From the NCBI GenBank assembly GCA_934693235.1, contig CAKUUY010000029.1:1-17009 (forward strand): DNA of 17,009 nucleotides, written 5' to 3'. Below, piece after piece: positions 1 to 7,034 of the stretch. Origin of the DNA: an uncultured Candidatus Melainabacteria bacterium. GTDB lineage: Bacteria; Cyanobacteriota; Vampirovibrionia; Gastranaerophilales; Gastranaerophilaceae. The position numbers and the translations under genes are program-made. A model generated the notes under the pieces. That model searched no databases. It was given only the letters and a program-made list of their open reading frames with translations, and had not been told where the DNA came from. Position 1 is the first letter of the stretch. Each line of letters opens with the position of its first letter.

Positions 1-528
1 GTATTCGAAAACAAAATCGTTGGTGGTGCTATTCCTAAAGAATACATTGAACCTGCAAGAAAAGGTATGGAAGAAGCCCTTGAAGGCGGTATCTTAGCAG
101 GATTCCCAATGATTGACGTAAAAGTTGAACTTTATGACGGATCTTACCACGAAGTTGACTCTTCAGAAATGGCATTTAAAATTGCCGGTTCTATGGCTAT
201 CAAAGACGGTTGCCGCAAAGCTCAACCTTGTATCCTTGAACCAATGATGAAAGTTGAAATCGAAATTCCTGATGAATTCACAGGTACAATTATTGGTGAC
301 ATTTCAAGAAGACGTGGTCGTGTTGAAGGTCAAGAACCTCTAGGAAATACAGGTAACGTAATTGTTAGAGCATTAGTTCCATTGGCGAATATGTTCGGTT
401 ACGCTACAGACTTGAGATCAAATACTCAAGGTCGTGGAACATTCTCAATGGAATTCCACAACTATGAACAAGTTCCTGCAAACGTAGAAAAAGAAATTAT
501 CGAAAAATCAGGGGCTGCGAAAGCGTAG
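1..528 (+). CDS. fusA: Elongation factor G, C-terminal part (5' end outside window)
   Basis: EF-G is the cytoplasmic translational GTPase that moves tRNAs and mRNA through the ribosome after peptide transfer. The reading frame is open from base 1, so the gene enters from the left; 175 codons are present and the GTPase domains are missing. What remains is the end of domain IV (KIVGGAIPKEYIEPARKG, then a stretch around SSEMAFKIAGSMAIKDG) and domain V (EPMMKVEIEIPDEFTG, ISRRRGRVEG, the LANMFGYATDLRS stretch and the QGRGTFSMEF end typical of EF-G). It ends at a TAG and is followed within 30 nt by a strong intrinsic terminator, so it is the last gene of its operon. Codon use is richer in GC-ending codons than in the neighbours, as expected for a highly expressed gene. 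The internal ATG at 67 is not the start. Identification is very secure. Confidence 0.97.
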   Translation, partial: VFENKIVGGAIPKEYIEPARKGMEEALEGGILAGFPMIDVKVELYDGSYHEVDSSEMAFKIAGSMAIKDGCRKAQPCILEPMMKVEIEIPDEFTGTIIGDISRRRGRVEGQEPLGNTGNVIVRALVPLANMFGYATDLRSNTQGRGTFSMEFHNYEQVPANVEKEIIEKSGAAKA

Positions 529-557
529 TCAGTTGTAAGACGGCTAATTAATAAAAT

Positions 558-593
558 AAAAATGAGGTTCTTTTTCTGAGAACCTCATTTTTT
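558..593. terminator. Intrinsic terminator after fusA, probably bidirectional
   Basis: A perfect 11-bp stem (561-571 with 579-589, AATGAGGTTCT/AGAACCTCATT) closes a 7-nt loop and runs into a T-tract at 588-593 on the plus strand. The upstream flank is A-rich (551-562), so the minus-strand transcript also ends in U residues. It lies between convergent fusA and rfbD and can serve both. Confidence 0.9.
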
Positions 594-639
594 AGTGTCG
601 CTGTTGGAATGTTAATTTATATCCAATAACTTCTTATCA

Positions 640-1452
640 TTATCTCAACTCAATATAATCGTGCAGTGCAGCTTGCCAATTCCTACAAATCCCATCGTTT
701 TCCATAACGCTATATGTTGGTCGTTTTGCCGGACGAGGAAATTCTGCAGATGTGCAAGGTTGAAGATTTACTTCCAAACCGGCTTGTTTATAAATTTCTT
801 TTGCAAAACCATACCAACTAGTTGAACCAGAACCGCATACGTGGTAAGTTCCATAAGGTTTTGATAATAGTTTTACAATCCCGTTAGCAAGTTCTACTGT
901 CCAAGTAGGGCAACCAATTTGGTCATCGACAACTTTAACTTCTGCTCTATCAGCCAAGCTTATCATTGTTTCGACAAAGTTTTTCCCATGATGCCCATAT
1001 AACCAGCTGGTGCGAGCAATATAATGCTTTTCGCAAAGGCTGCGAACGGCTTCTTCTCCCTCATATTTTGTTAAACCATAATTGTTTATCGGGTCAGGTC
1101 TGTCTTCCGGTGTATAAGGTTCTATGTTTGTGCCATCAAAAACATAGTCTGTTGAAATGTACACAAGCGTAATCCCCAGTTTTCCGCAAGTTTCTGCAAT
1201 ATTTTCAGTACCTGTGACGTTTATCAGTTCCGCGGTCTGCAAATCTTCTTCCGCTTTGTCGACATTTGTGTATGCAGCGCAATGAACAACGACATCCGGA
1301 TGAATATCTGTCAAAACTTGTTTAACTTGTTCTGCATTTGTAATATCAAGAGTATCGACATCTGTTTCAATAACAAATGCTCCAATGTCTTCTAATATTG
1401 GGCATAAATCCTGCCCTAACATTCCTTTTGCGCCGGTAACGAGTATTTTCAT
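640..1452 (-). CDS. rfbD: dTDP-4-dehydrorhamnose reductase
   Basis: RmlD/RfbD catalyses the last step of dTDP-L-rhamnose synthesis: NAD(P)H-dependent reduction of dTDP-4-dehydro-L-rhamnose in the cytoplasm. The 270-residue protein is an extended short-chain dehydrogenase: Rossmann motif TGAKGMLG (residues 6-13), the STDYVFDG stretch holding the catalytic Ser/Thr (100-107), and the YxxxK pair Tyr125/Lys129 in NNYGLTKYEGE. SWLYG and the GCPTWT segment are typical of the family, and the length is normal. A start at 1464 would add MYKN, but the SD-like GGAAAGGA abuts that ATG, whereas the ATG at 1452 lies 12 nt downstream and gives the usual MKILVTG amino end; I prefer 1452. It is the last gene of rfbC-rfbB-rfbD, about 50 nt after rfbB. 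Confidence 0.95.
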   Translation of the reverse strand: MKILVTGAKGMLGQDLCPILEDIGAFVIETDVDTLDITNAEQVKQVLTDIHPDVVVHCAAYTNVDKAEEDLQTAELINVTGTENIAETCGKLGITLVYISTDYVFDGTNIEPYTPEDRPDPINNYGLTKYEGEEAVRSLCEKHYIARTSWLYGHHGKNFVETMISLADRAEVKVVDDQIGCPTWTVELANGIVKLLSKPYGTYHVCGSGSTSWYGFAKEIYKQAGLEVNLQPCTSAEFPRPAKRPTYSVMENDGICRNWQAALHDYIELR

Positions 1453-1484
1453 GTTTTTGTACATTCCTTTCCGAGCGAATCGCG

Positions 1485-1518
1485 CGTATTTCCTTAGTGC
1501 CTTAGTAACTTAGTGCCT
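1485..1518. repeat. Tandem octamer repeat CTTAGTGC/CTTAGTAA over the rfbB stop codon
   Basis: On the plus strand CTTAGTGC, CTTAGTAA and CTTAGTGC follow each other with an 8-nt period. The array forms the rfbB-rfbD spacer and supplies the rfbB stop codon and its last residues (ALSY). The same octamer style (CTTAGCGC, CTTATCGT, CTTAACGT) occurs inside the long repeat elements at 9840-9872 and, inverted, at 16901-16935. Confidence 0.6.
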
Positions 1519-2485
1519 TTTTATCTTCAATTGTCTTAATCCAAGTCTGATTATTCAAATACCAATCAATTGTGATTTTAATTCCTTCTTCGAATGTCAA
1601 TGATGGTTCCCAACCGAGTTCGGATTGAATTTTGTCGTTACAAATTGCGTAGCGTTTATCGTGACCAAGTCTATCTTGAACATATTTAATGGAACTTTCA
1701 TCTTTTCCCATTGCTTTTAGAATTAAATGAGTGATTTCCATATTTGTTTTTTCGTTATGTCCACCGATATTATAAACTTCTCCGATTTTACCTTTGTGTA
1801 GAACATTGTCTATTGCGGAACAATGGTCGTATACATATAACCAGTCACGAACGTTCAAACCATCTCCATATACAGGAACTTTTTCGCCTTTTAATAATTG
1901 GGAAATAAAGAATGGAATAAGTTTTTCCGGATATTGATAAGGACCATAATTGTTTGAACATCTTGTGTTCAAAGTCGGCATCCCATAAGTTTCGTGGTAA
2001 GCTCTGACAAGCATATCGGCACTTGCTTTGCTTGCGGAATAAGGACTGTTCGGAGCAAGTGGAGTTGTTTCCATAAAGTAACCAGTTTTTCCTAAAGTTC
2101 CGTATACTTCATCTGTAGAAACTTGCAAGTATCTTTCAGTTTTAAATTCTTTTGCAGCTTGCAATAAGTTTAGAGTCCCTTGAACATTTGTTTCTACAAA
2201 GATTTCAGGGTGCTTAATAGAATTATCTACGTGCGATTCTGCTGCAAAATTTACAACCGCATCGACTTGTTCAACAAGTTGAGGAACAAGTTTTTTATCA
2301 CAAATGTTGCCATGAACAAATGTATAATTCGGATTATCCTTCACATCATCAAGGTTTTCTAGGTTTCCGCAATATGTTAAAGCGTCTAGGTTAATAATTT
2401 TATAATCAGGGTGAGTCTTTAACATGTGTCTAACAAAACAGCTACCGATAAATCCTGCTCCACCTGTTACTAATATTGTTGTCAT
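1502..2485 (-). CDS. rfbB: dTDP-glucose 4,6-dehydratase
   Basis: RmlB/RfbB converts dTDP-glucose to dTDP-4-dehydro-6-deoxyglucose using bound NAD+, the second step of dTDP-rhamnose synthesis. Visible signatures: TGGAGFIG (residues 7-14), AAESHVDNSI (81-90), the STDEVYG motif with the Asp125/Glu126 catalytic pair (123-129), and the Tyr149/Lys153 pair in SPYSASKAS. RCSNNYGPYQ, the LNVRDWLYVYDHC substrate-site stretch and GHDKRYAI near the C-terminus are diagnostic for this enzyme against other epimerases/dehydratases. At 327 residues it is slightly shorter than many homologues. An AAAGGAGAA Shine-Dalgarno site 4-5 nt upstream of the ATG fixes the start. The last residues (KKALSY) are encoded in a tandem octamer repeat, so the extreme C-terminus is unlikely to be functional. 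It sits between rfbC and rfbD on the same strand. Confidence 0.97.
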   Translation of the reverse strand: MTTILVTGGAGFIGSCFVRHMLKTHPDYKIINLDALTYCGNLENLDDVKDNPNYTFVHGNICDKKLVPQLVEQVDAVVNFAAESHVDNSIKHPEIFVETNVQGTLNLLQAAKEFKTERYLQVSTDEVYGTLGKTGYFMETTPLAPNSPYSASKASADMLVRAYHETYGMPTLNTRCSNNYGPYQYPEKLIPFFISQLLKGEKVPVYGDGLNVRDWLYVYDHCSAIDNVLHKGKIGEVYNIGGHNEKTNMEITHLILKAMGKDESSIKYVQDRLGHDKRYAICNDKIQSELGWEPSLTFEEGIKITIDWYLNNQTWIKTIEDKKALSY

Positions 2486-2500
2486 ATGTTCTCCTTTATT

Positions 2501-2577
2501 AAGTGAAATGTGTAGTTTTCTGTGTTCAAAAAAGTACCATTAAAGGGCTTCTCACATTTCACTTTTTACTTCTCACT
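2501..2577. repeat. Inverted repeat between rfbC and rfbB, overlapping the rfbC stop
   Basis: AAGTGAAATGTG at 2501-2512 is inverted as CACATTTCACTT at 2553-2564, giving a 12-bp arm around a 40-nt middle. The right arm contains the rfbC stop codon (2559-2561). A 19-nt string from this arm (2548-2566) recurs exactly, in the other orientation, at 5104-5122 after glyA, so this is a dispersed repeat family and not a local accident. Confidence 0.7.
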
Positions 2578-3110
2578 TCCGCCAATGTTGGCTGTACCTT
2601 ATCTTTTTCAGATAAGATTGGTTCAAAATCAATTTCCCAGTTGATGTTTATGTCTTTGTCATTCCATAAAACACCTCTGTCGGCTTGTGGTGCGTATTCC
2701 CCGCTTGCTTTGTATAACAGTTCTGCTTCATCTGATAAAACAACAAAACCATGTGCAAAGCCTTCCGGAATGAATAACATGTGTTTGTTTTCTTCCGAAA
2801 GTTCTACTTTTACATATTGACCGAAGGTTTTTGAGTTTGGCCTGATATCTACTGCGACATCGTAAATTCTTCCGCGTCCGCATCTTACCAATTTAGCTTG
2901 CCCATATGGTGCTTCTTGATAATGTAAACCTCTAAGCACATGAGCACAAGACTTTGAATGGTTGTCTTGGTTAAATTCAACATCAATTCCATTAGCTACA
3001 AAATCCGATTTTTTATAAGCTTCCATAAAAAAACCGCGATTGTCTCCAAAAACTTTTGGTTTGACCAATATTACATCTTTTATTTTTTGTCTTTCAAATT
3101 CAAACGGCAT
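2559..3110 (-). CDS. rfbC: dTDP-4-dehydrorhamnose 3,5-epimerase
   Basis: RmlC/RfbC epimerises C3 and C5 of dTDP-4-dehydro-6-deoxyglucose, the third step of dTDP-L-rhamnose synthesis; it is a cytoplasmic cupin with no cofactor. The 183-residue length is typical. Family motifs: DNRGFFMEAYK (23-33), FNQDNHSKS (46-54), VLRGLHYQ with the catalytic base His63, YDVAVDIRPNSKTFG (83-97), PEGFAHGF (115-122), Tyr133 as the proposed acid, and SEKD with Asp170, the partner of His63. A strong AAAAGGGG ribosome site (3117-3124) precedes the ATG. It is first in the operon; a TTGTTA-16-TATAAT promoter lies upstream. The final SKK and the stop codon are encoded inside a dispersed repeat. Confidence 0.97.
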   Translation of the reverse strand: MPFEFERQKIKDVILVKPKVFGDNRGFFMEAYKKSDFVANGIDVEFNQDNHSKSCAHVLRGLHYQEAPYGQAKLVRCGRGRIYDVAVDIRPNSKTFGQYVKVELSEENKHMLFIPEGFAHGFVVLSDEAELLYKASGEYAPQADRGVLWNDKDININWEIDFEPILSEKDKVQPTLAEVRSKK

Positions 3111-3141
3111 AAATATCCCCTTTTCCCTATAAATTAATTAA

Positions 3142-3169
3142 ATTATACAATAAATTTTTAAATTAACAA
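3142..3169 (-). promoter_or_regulatory. Predicted sigma-70 promoter of the rfbCBD operon
   Basis: Read on the minus strand, a -35 box TTGTTA (3164-3169), a 16-nt spacer and a perfect -10 box TATAAT (3142-3147) lie about 30 nt before the rfbC start codon. No operator is evident. Confidence 0.6.
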
Positions 3170-3230
3170 AATGGGTAATAGTTTTTTATACAAAACTAAA
3201 TAATAATTAAAATCTGAAAGGGGATTTACT

Positions 3231-3770
3231 ATGAAAAAATTTTTCAAACCAATTGTTCTTTTGCTTAATTTACTGATATTTACACAAACGATGGGAGGTG
3301 CAATGGAAAACAAAATAAAATTTGATAAAGAAACATTTTACCTGTCAAATCCGGACAGCAAAAATCAGAATTATAATTATTACACAAAAAATGAAAATAT
3401 TGAAAACTGGCATGTAAAATTGACTGTGGAAAATATTCCAGATTTAACAAATCCGACAGAAGCAGCAGCAGAGTTTGCTCATAGAGTTCAAGAAGAAACT
3501 AAAGGCGCATCAGTACTTTTGTACCCTGATGCTGCTTTAACCTCTTTTATAAATTTTCCGCCATCGAAAGATTATTATGAATACAGTGCAGTTGTTTTCA
3601 ATAAAGCAAAGGATAAAGGATTGAATAAATTTGGGTATGTAAAAAGGTTTTACTCAAAAGAACTTGGAGGACAAGCAAATGCTCGCAATGCTGCGATAGA
3701 TTTTGCAGAAAAAAATAATAAAAAATATATGGAAATGGTTAACAAAGAAGCTCCAAAATATTCATCATAA
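3231..3770 (+). CDS. Small secreted protein of unknown function
   Basis: The product has 179 residues. A positively charged start (MKKFFKP), a hydrophobic core (IVLLLNLLIF, about residues 8-17) and small residues near 22-24 form a Sec signal peptide; there is no lipobox cysteine, and no cysteine anywhere, so a soluble exported protein is expected. The mature part is rich in Asn, Lys and Tyr, with no family motif I recognise. Its middle (TEAAAEFAHRVQEET, 77-91) looks helical and the end is charged. An AAAGGGG ribosome site 8 nt upstream supports the ATG at 3231; an internal ATG at 3303 would remove the signal peptide and is less likely. It stands alone between the divergent rfb operon and the glyA promoter. 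No function is proposed. Confidence 0.75.
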   Translation: MKKFFKPIVLLLNLLIFTQTMGGAMENKIKFDKETFYLSNPDSKNQNYNYYTKNENIENWHVKLTVENIPDLTNPTEAAAEFAHRVQEETKGASVLLYPDAALTSFINFPPSKDYYEYSAVVFNKAKDKGLNKFGYVKRFYSKELGGQANARNAAIDFAEKNNKKYMEMVNKEAPKYSS

Positions 3771-3798
3771 ATAAACAAGGACAACAAATCTTAATAAA

Positions 3799-3827
3799 TT
3801 GTCAATCAACTTTTTTTATTCTATAAT
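3799..3827 (+). promoter_or_regulatory. Predicted sigma-70 promoter of glyA
   Basis: TTGTCA (3799-3804), a 17-nt spacer and a perfect TATAAT (3822-3827) precede glyA, with a predicted transcript start near 3834 and a leader of only about 22 nt carrying GAGAGGGA as ribosome site. Confidence 0.75.
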
Positions 3828-3855
3828 TTAGCTACTTAAGCAGAGAGGGATATGC

Positions 3856-5094
3856 ATGAATTTAGAACATATAAAAAAGATTGATAAACTTGTTGCAGAG
3901 CAAATTGAACAAGAATTTGAAAGACAGCAAAATACCATAGAATTAATTGCAAGTGAAAATATTACATCTCAAGCAGTTATGGAAGCATGTGGAAGTGTTT
4001 TGACAAATAAGTACGCAGAGGGTAAACCCCACAAACGTTTTTATAACGGTTGTGAGCATGTTGACGTGATTGAAGAAGTTGCACAAAAAAGAGCATGTGA
4101 ACTTTTTCATATGGCTCATGCAAATGTTCAACCGCACAGTGGAGCTCAGGCTAATATGGCTGTATTTATGGCGGTTTTGAAACCCGGTGATAAAGTTTTG
4201 GGTATGGATTTGTCAAATGGTGGGCATCTTTCTCATGGTTCTCCGGTAAACTTTTCAGGCATGTATTTTGATGTAAAAAGCTATGGTGTTGATGATAATG
4301 GAAATATTGATTATGAAAACGTTCGTCAAATGGCGCTTGAGCATAAACCAAAATTGATTATTTGCGGGGCAAGTAATTATTCAAAAATTATTGATTTTAA
4401 AAAGTTTAGAGAAATAGCAGATGAAGTTGGTGCATATTTGCTTGCTGACATTGCTCACATTGCAGGACTTGTCGCAACCGGTCTTCATCCGTCGCCGGCA
4501 GGTTATGCCCATTTTGTAACTACTACAACTCACAAGTCTCTAAGAGGACCTCGTGGTGGAATTACAATGTGTGATGAAGAGTTTGCACAAATTATAGACA
4601 AAGCTATTTTCCCTGGAATGCAAGGTGGGCCTTTGGAACACATTATTGCAGGGAAAGCTGTTGCCTTGTTGGAAGCTTCTAAGCCTGAATTTAAAACTTA
4701 TGCAGAACAAATTTTGAAAAACGCAAAAGCTTTAGCTCAAGGTTTAATGGATGAGGGAATGGATATTGTAGGCGGTATGACAGAAAACCATCTAATGACA
4801 CTTGACTTGCGTAAAACAGGCAAAACCGGTAAAGATATGGCGAATATTTTGGAACGAGTTGGAATTACAGCTAATAAAAACACAGTTCCGAATGATCCGC
4901 AAAGTCCTTTTGTAACAAGTGGAATCAGATTAGGTGTTCCGGCTGTTACTACAAGAGGGTTTAAAGAAGAAGATATGACAGAAGTTGCAAAAATTATTGC
5001 ATCTGCGATATTTTCGTCAGATAATGAACAAGGATTGAAAAATCTAAGAGAACGCTCTTTGAAATTATGTAAAAAATATCCGATATACAAGTAG
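3856..5094 (+). CDS. glyA: Serine hydroxymethyltransferase
   Basis: GlyA interconverts serine and glycine while loading the one-carbon unit onto tetrahydrofolate; it is a cytoplasmic PLP enzyme of fold type I. At 412 residues it has normal bacterial length. Diagnostic stretches: ELIASENITS (29-38), NKYAEGKPHKRFYNGCEHVD (51-70), QPHSGAQAN (92-100), GHLSHGSPVNFSG (123-135), ADIAHIAGL with the PLP-nitrogen Asp198 (197-205), and TTTTHKSLRGPRGG with the Schiff-base Lys227. FPGMQGGPLEHIIAGKAVA follows as expected. A GAGAGGGA site 5 nt upstream and a near-perfect promoter support the start. The stop codon lies at the edge of a dispersed GTGAAAAGTGAAATGTG repeat. It is probably transcribed alone or with the downstream transferase gene. 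Confidence 0.98.
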   Translation: MNLEHIKKIDKLVAEQIEQEFERQQNTIELIASENITSQAVMEACGSVLTNKYAEGKPHKRFYNGCEHVDVIEEVAQKRACELFHMAHANVQPHSGAQANMAVFMAVLKPGDKVLGMDLSNGGHLSHGSPVNFSGMYFDVKSYGVDDNGNIDYENVRQMALEHKPKLIICGASNYSKIIDFKKFREIADEVGAYLLADIAHIAGLVATGLHPSPAGYAHFVTTTTHKSLRGPRGGITMCDEEFAQIIDKAIFPGMQGGPLEHIIAGKAVALLEASKPEFKTYAEQILKNAKALAQGLMDEGMDIVGGMTENHLMTLDLRKTGKTGKDMANILERVGITANKNTVPNDPQSPFVTSGIRLGVPAVTTRGFKEEDMTEVAKIIASAIFSSDNEQGLKNLRERSLKLCKKYPIYK

Positions 5095-5207
5095 TGAATA
5101 GTGAAAAGTGAAATGTGAGAAGTCATATAATTCACTTCGTTCAAAATATATTTTGATGCGTAGCATCAGTAGCGGTTTTTTCACTTTTTACGTTTCACTA
5201 CTCACTA
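5092..5207. repeat. Dispersed inverted-repeat element between glyA and the wecA-like gene
   Basis: The left end (TAGTGAATAGTGAAAAGTG...) is an imperfect inverted match to the right end (5180-5207, ...CACTACTCACTA). The middle has a small perfect hairpin, TGATGC/GCATCA (5154-5159 with 5163-5168), followed by a T-run at 5175-5181 that could weakly terminate transcription. The string 5104-5122 is exactly repeated, inverted, at 2548-2566. The element begins on the glyA stop codon. It has the shape of a short MITE-like or palindromic intergenic repeat; it encodes nothing. Confidence 0.7.
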
Positions 5208-5223
5208 AATCAAAGGAACAATT

Positions 5224-6255
5224 ATGCTAATAAAACTAACACACGCACATATACTGGGAACAGTTATCGCATACTTGATTGGGGTATGTTTAGTCCCAAT
5301 GGTTATCAGCTTTTCTAAAAAAGAGGGGTTGGTTGATATGCCAAATGCCAGAAAAATTCACACACATCCAATTTCAAGAATAGGTGGTGTTGCTATTTGG
5401 ACAAGCACAATGTTAACATTTTTGTGCCTTGTGTTTATGAGTTATTATCCATCAGGGAATCTTCTATCTGGAATTTTGCTAGGTGGTTCATTAATGTTTT
5501 TATTAGGATTGGTTGATGATATATACAATCTAGATGCAAAATTTAAACTGTTCTTGCAAATTTCAATTGCAACTCTTGTTTATCTTTTGGGTGTACAAAT
5601 CAATAGTGTTCCATTTATTGGAGATATTGGTATTTTCTCTTACCCGATAACAATGCTTTGGATTGTTGGTATTTCAAATGCTCTAAACTTTATAGATGGA
5701 GTAGACGGACTTGCAGGTTCTGTTGTTACGGTTAATGCAGTAACTCTTGCGATTATTGCTGTAGCTATGACTCCTCCAAATCCTATCAGTGCTCTAATCG
5801 GGTTTATTTTAGCAGGTTCTATGCTTGCCTTTTTAACATACAATTTTAACCCTGCTAAAATTTTTATGGGTGACAGTGGGGCGTTGTTTTCAGGATTTTT
5901 ACTTGCTACAATCTCTATTACCGGAGTTATGAAAGCTGCTACATTAGCAATTCTTTTACCGTTTATTGTTCTGGCAGTACCAATTATGGACATCACATTC
6001 TCTTCACTTAGGAGAATTGCAAAAGGGAAATCGCCATTTGTGGCCGATGCGGAACATATTCATCACAAATTGCTGCACGCAGGTTTTTCTCAAAAGAAAA
6101 CAGTTATGATTTTGACTTCGGTTGCAATTATTGCAGGTGCAATAGCTTCATTATTTATGGGTTCTGCAACTATTAAGCATTACACTGTTTGTATTGTTGC
6201 TATTGTAATAATTATGTTGTTACTAAACTTTATTAAAGTCTTGACAAAAAAATAA
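5224..6255 (+). CDS. wecA: WecA/TagO-family undecaprenyl-phosphate sugar-1-phosphate transferase
   Basis: Members of this glycosyltransferase-4 family (MraY/WecA/TagO) transfer N-acetylhexosamine-1-phosphate, usually GlcNAc-1-P, from its UDP form to undecaprenyl phosphate in the inner membrane, starting a surface glycan. The 343-residue protein is almost entirely hydrophobic helices with the expected cytoplasmic motifs: HPISRIGGVAIW (48-59), the Asp98/Asp99 pair in GLVDDIYNLDAKFK, SNALNFIDGVDGLAG (151-165), FNPAKIFMGDSGA (208-220) and the carbohydrate-recognition His cluster EHIHHKLL (277-284). The HIHH form and the lack of MraY-specific loops favour WecA/TagO over MraY; the exact sugar cannot be read from sequence. 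AAAGGAAC upstream supports the ATG. The nearby rfb and UDP-xylose genes fit a polysaccharide role. Confidence 0.9.
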   Translation: MLIKLTHAHILGTVIAYLIGVCLVPMVISFSKKEGLVDMPNARKIHTHPISRIGGVAIWTSTMLTFLCLVFMSYYPSGNLLSGILLGGSLMFLLGLVDDIYNLDAKFKLFLQISIATLVYLLGVQINSVPFIGDIGIFSYPITMLWIVGISNALNFIDGVDGLAGSVVTVNAVTLAIIAVAMTPPNPISALIGFILAGSMLAFLTYNFNPAKIFMGDSGALFSGFLLATISITGVMKAATLAILLPFIVLAVPIMDITFSSLRRIAKGKSPFVADAEHIHHKLLHAGFSQKKTVMILTSVAIIAGAIASLFMGSATIKHYTVCIVAIVIIMLLLNFIKVLTKK

Positions 6256-6269
6256 TTATCGGTTATAAT
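6241..6269 (+). promoter_or_regulatory. Consensus sigma-70 promoter inside the end of the wecA-like gene
   Basis: TTGACA (6241-6246), 17 nt, TATAAT (6264-6269): both boxes are perfect and the spacing is ideal. The -35 box lies in the last codons of the upstream gene. The predicted start, near G6276, gives a leader of about 150 nt for the 173-residue protein. Confidence 0.8.
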
Positions 6270-6271
6270 CC

Positions 6272-6425
6272 CAGTGGATTTAATTACTCAGTTTTGAGCA
6301 GTGTCGTTTTCACGAGGAAAAAGTTCAGAATATTTAAGTGTAAATCTACTGAATATCTCTTAAGTTAAGTTCTTTTGGACTTAACTGATGGGTAGTACAT
6401 TGTATTAGTTAAGTGAGGTTTAGCT
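6272..6425 (+). promoter_or_regulatory. Structured 5' leader with competing hairpins (RNA switch candidate)
   Basis: Stem P1 pairs 6272-6282 with 6341-6351 (11 bp, one G-U); about 7 bp of it lie after the predicted transcript start. It encloses two small hairpins, CTCA/TGAG (6287-6290 with 6295-6298) and TCGT/ACGA (6304-6307 with 6312-6315). Beyond it the octamer ACTTAACT (6379-6386) can pair either with AGTTAAGT at 6363-6370 or with an identical AGTTAAGT at 6407-6414, which touches the ribosome site (GTGAGG, 6413-6418). The two pairings exclude each other, so one exposes and the other masks translation start. I do not recognise any known riboswitch class in it; the switching is inferred. Confidence 0.45.
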
Positions 6426-6947
6426 ATGACAGTTAGTGCAGTAGGACAATCGGACAATTCTAAATTATATACAGTTATTCAAACATCTGCAGCCGGCGCG
6501 GTTGCAGGGTATGCTTCAAAGTATATTCTTCCTGTTACAAAACAAGAAAACACTATAAGTACTAGAACAATGTTTAATTATTGTAGAAAAATTACAAACA
6601 AAGCTAAAGTAGCTGATTTAAATTCTTTAGGAACGCGAAAAACTCAAGCACAAGACGCTTTTATAAAGATGGCAGAGTCAAAGAAAAAAGATGCTTTCTC
6701 TTTTGAAAGTATTATAAATAATGTAAAAACTCTTGGTGGTGAAGATTCTGTTTCAGGTAAAGAATTTAGAAGCATTATTAGAGAAGTTAATTCAGTATCA
6801 AAAAATTTAACAAGGCAATTTGCTAAAGCTTATAATTTTATGCTAAAAGATATTAGACCGGCTGCTCCGTTTGTTGTTGCAGGAGCAGGTATTGGTTTTT
6901 TTGCTGGGTTTGCGCATAATGTCTTTAAAACAGACATTAACGCATAA
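6426..6947 (+). CDS. Small glycine-rich membrane-associated protein, unknown function
   Basis: The product has 173 residues and no family I recognise. There are two hydrophobic, small-residue segments: SAAGAVAGYASKYILP (about 21-36) and PAAPFVVAGAGIGFFAGFAHNVF (about 145-167), the second a plausible transmembrane helix with GxGxG packing. Between them lies a basic, helical, charged stretch (40-140) with many Lys and Ser. The first segment is weakly hydrophobic, so a hairpin in the membrane or a single C-terminal anchor are both possible. There is no signal peptide. It is monocistronic: a perfect promoter and long structured leader precede it and a strong terminator follows. TGAGG 7 nt before the ATG is the ribosome site. 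Confidence 0.75.
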   Translation: MTVSAVGQSDNSKLYTVIQTSAAGAVAGYASKYILPVTKQENTISTRTMFNYCRKITNKAKVADLNSLGTRKTQAQDAFIKMAESKKKDAFSFESIINNVKTLGGEDSVSGKEFRSIIREVNSVSKNLTRQFAKAYNFMLKDIRPAAPFVVAGAGIGFFAGFAHNVFKTDINA

Positions 6948-6976
6948 TTTTTATATTTTTTCACCAAAAAATATAA

Positions 6977-7005
6977 AGTCGGATAAATTATCCGGCTATT
7001 TTTTT
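6977..7005 (+). terminator. Intrinsic terminator after the 173-aa membrane protein
   Basis: AGTCGGAT (6977-6984) pairs with ATCCGGCT (6990-6997; one G-U), extendable inward by A-T pairs, and is followed by a run of seven T (6999-7005). Confidence 0.9.
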
Positions 7006-7034
7006 GTGCTAAAATAAACTTAAGCGAGGATAAT

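Noticed and set aside
4737..5144. Minus-strand open frame of 135 codons over the glyA end
   Set aside because: It is antisense to a certain gene, with no ribosome site; its composition mirrors glyA codons.
5640..5996. Minus-strand open frame of 118 codons
   Set aside because: It is a shadow of the wecA-like gene on the opposite strand.
6272..6425. Known riboswitch (c-di-GMP, purine, SAM, TPP, cobalamin) or 6S/SRP RNA
   Set aside because: None of their conserved core strings is visible; it is kept only as an unclassified leader.
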